Shown here in pieces: positions 62,468 to 64,000 of a stretch of DNA of 64,000 bases (its first letter is position 1; each line of letters opens with the position of its first letter). The notes under the pieces are model-generated. The model was not told where the DNA came from. It saw nothing but the letters and a program-made list of their open reading frames with translations, and did no database searches. Position numbers and translations under genes: made by a program. This DNA is from Verrucomicrobiia bacterium (lineage in GTDB: Bacteria; Verrucomicrobiota; Verrucomicrobiia; Verrucomicrobiales; DEV007): assembly GCA_030427505.1 (NCBI GenBank), contig JAUICH010000007.1, positions 1 through 64,000 on the forward strand. The letters run 5' to 3'.

Positions 62468-63466
62468 ATGAACGCCAAGCTGGACGCGCCGTTTCTTGCG
62501 CGTTTGCGGGCGGCCTACCCGGTTCGCCGTAGATACCTCGTGGGCGTGTCCGGGGGGCCGGATTCCGTAGCCTTGCTGCATTTGTTGCACGAGGCCGGAT
62601 TCCGGAAGCTGGTGATCTGCCACCTGAACCACCGGCTGCGGGGGCGAGAGTCCACCCAGGACGCGGCGTTTGTGAAGCGCCTGGCCAAACGGCTCGGATA
62701 CGAGGCCGTGGTGGAATCCGAAGACGTGGCAAAGCGGGCCCAGGCGAGCCGTCAATCCATCGAGACGGCAGCCCGGGAGGCTCGTTACGCCTTCTTTGCC
62801 CGGGTGGTGAAGCGGGAGCGGTGTGGGCGTCTCTTCCTGGGGCACCACGCGGACGACCAGGCGGAGACCATCCTCATGAACTTCTGCCGGGGCGCTGGAG
62901 CCGCTGGACTGGCCGGTATGTCAGAGGTTTCTCACCGGACGGTGGACGGCCGACGCCTCGAAATCATCCGGCCCCTGCTAGCGGTGTGGCGGGAGGAGGT
63001 AGAGGCTTACCTAGGGCGACATCGCCACACATTTCGGGTAGATCATACCAACCAGTCTGTCGATTATGTGCGAAACCGGGTAAGGCTTCAAGTCATTCCG
63101 TTGCTTCAGGAGGCTTTTGGCCGAGACGTGCGGCCTCTCTTGTTGCGCACTGGAGAATTGGCGCGAGAAGAAGAAGCGCTGATACAGGCTCTCATCGAGG
63201 AACGGCTGGCGGAATGCCAGCCAAGCGAACAGGAGGAGCTTTCCGTGCCCTTTCTCAGGAAGCAACCCGTGGCCCTGCAGCGCCGCGTTCTACGGGAATG
63301 GCTTCTGGCGCGAGGCCTGCCGGGAATCGGCTTTCAGGAAGTGGAAACCGTCCGGTCCCTGATCGCGCAGGGCGCGAGGGTGGCCAAGGTGAATCTTCCA
63401 GGGAACCACTGGGTTCGCCGCCGGGAGAAACGCCTCTTTGTCGAGAGACCAGCGGCGATTGAGTGA
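62468..63466 (+). CDS. tilS: tRNA(Ile)-lysidine synthase
   Basis: Converts C34 of tRNA-Ile(CAU) to lysidine, essential for AUA decoding. 332 residues. PP-loop ATP pyrophosphatase motif VGVSGGPDSVALLHLLHEAGF near residues 27-47; HLNHRLRGRESTQDAAFVKRLA, FLGHHADDQAETILMNFCRGAGAAGLAGM and YVRNRVRLQVIPLL. The C-terminal substrate-binding domain is short. ATG at 62468. Confidence 0.93.
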   Translation: MNAKLDAPFLARLRAAYPVRRRYLVGVSGGPDSVALLHLLHEAGFRKLVICHLNHRLRGRESTQDAAFVKRLAKRLGYEAVVESEDVAKRAQASRQSIETAAREARYAFFARVVKRERCGRLFLGHHADDQAETILMNFCRGAGAAGLAGMSEVSHRTVDGRRLEIIRPLLAVWREEVEAYLGRHRHTFRVDHTNQSVDYVRNRVRLQVIPLLQEAFGRDVRPLLLRTGELAREEEALIQALIEERLAECQPSEQEELSVPFLRKQPVALQRRVLREWLLARGLPGIGFQEVETVRSLIAQGARVAKVNLPGNHWVRRREKRLFVERPAAIE

Positions 63467-63485
63467 AAAGGCTCAGCCCCCCCAA

Positions 63486-64000
63486 TCAGGGGTTTTTCGC
63501 CACGGCGGGCCGCTTTTCATCAAAAGCCACGACAACCATTTGCTCGATCTTCTGGTACATGAGGTCGAGTTCTTCCTTGGTGAAGGCCTTACTCTCCGGA
63601 ACATCCAGCATGAGGAGGAGCTGTTCCAAGTCGGAGGTCAACTGTTGGATGTGGGGCAATTCCTGGATTTGCGGTTCCAGGGTGGTCATTTCCTGGAGGA
63701 AATAGGCACAGACATCGGCTCGGCCGAGGACGGAGGCTTTCTTGGGGTCGAAGGGATCCTTGGCGGTGACACAACCGATCTCAAAAGCGCGCAGCCAGCC
63801 GCCCAGGCTGATCAGGTGAGCCGCATCCACGTCGCGCAGGAGCACCATTTCGGCCTCCACGTCGCGTTGAGTCTTGGCCAGCTCGCTCTTCAGTTGCGTC
63901 CATTCACCCAGGGCGCTGTGTTCCAGCAGGCTCTTGGTATGGCCAGAGAGGCGGGTTCCGGCGCCCAACACCTTGGCGTGTTTCAGCAGCGCGCGGCCCA
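63486..64000 (-). CDS. Unknown protein, N-terminus cut by window edge
   Basis: At least 171 residues, open past the right edge; an in-frame GTG exists at 63971 but the frame continues upstream without a stop (GRALLKHAKV), so the gene is truncated here. Helical sequence (LLEHSALGEWTQLKSELAKTQRDVEAEMVLLRDVDAAHLISLGGWLRAFEIG, LEPQIQELPHIQQLTSDLEQLLLMLD) ending basic, with no signal peptide visible in this part. Not recognised. Convergent with tilS. Confidence 0.6.
   Translation of the reverse strand, partial: GRALLKHAKVLGAGTRLSGHTKSLLEHSALGEWTQLKSELAKTQRDVEAEMVLLRDVDAAHLISLGGWLRAFEIGCVTAKDPFDPKKASVLGRADVCAYFLQEMTTLEPQIQELPHIQQLTSDLEQLLLMLDVPESKAFTKEELDLMYQKIEQMVVVAFDEKRPAVAKNP

Overview
The window is a gene-dense, GC-rich bacterial chromosome segment dominated by housekeeping genes. 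Gene content points to the Verrucomicrobiota, most likely class Opitutia (Opitutae). The supporting signs are a YacL-type PIN/TRAM membrane protein, a DUF3276 (Pur-alpha-like) protein, a heterotetrameric pyruvate dehydrogenase E1, an ATP-dependent ligase fused to its exonuclease, generally weak Shine-Dalgarno signals, and abundant palindromic intergenic repeats. This is inferred from protein character only; no rRNA is present.

Layout. 1-515: no gene, two back-to-back fold-back repeats. 516-5526 (minus): complete pyruvate dehydrogenase cluster read E1-alpha, E1-beta, E2, E3. 5527-7756: divergent intergenic region and mnmG; a perfect parS-type palindrome lies in the intergenic region and an identical one inside mnmG, suggesting an origin-proximal locus. 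7805-10614: HAD phosphatase, ribD, a lone GspF/PilC protein. 10875-17865: recA, alaS, a small membrane protein, manC, ruvX, truA. 17916-24040: AraC regulator, secreted protein, trpC, tRNA-Gly(GCC), prmA, PIN/TRAM protein, DUF3276, trpS. 24132-24350: another copy of the repeat family filling most of the trpS/mutS divergent region. 24361-32882: mutS, uracil-DNA glycosylase-like gene, recG, DegP-type protease, OmpA-like protein, followed by a repeat whose end overlaps the ompA stop codon. 33085-37547 (minus): sprT-like, cysE, fused exonuclease-ligase. 37644-43033: secreted protein, STAS protein, GAF-SpoIIE phosphatase, grpE, dnaJ, rsmE. 43068-49172: amidase, valS, an inverted-repeat element, dtd, a small gene, a Xer recombinase. 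49189-50947: a textbook nitrogen-regulated ammonium transporter unit (NtrC-like site, sigma-54 promoter, amt, terminator). 50984-57345: PD-(D/E)XK protein, membrane protein, coaX-like, ROK kinase, mazG, a ParD/ParE pair with its operator, GHL10 protein. 57423-64000: lemA, M48 protease, UbiA-like membrane protein, serS, tilS and a truncated gene at the edge.

How the genes relate: DNA maintenance is strongly represented (recA, ruvX, mutS, UDG-like, recG, exonuclease-ligase, Xer), as is translation (alaS, trpS, valS, serS, truA, tilS, mnmG, prmA, rsmE, dtd, tRNA-Gly). Protein quality control is served by grpE-dnaJ, a DegP-type protease and an M48 protease. The most unusual signals are a family of structured fold-back repeats (four copies, with conserved core and changing stems, ends overlapping stop codons), the parS site inside a coding sequence, the exonuclease-ligase fusion, and a type III pantothenate kinase lacking its first catalytic Asp motif. 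No transposase, phage, CRISPR or rRNA was seen.
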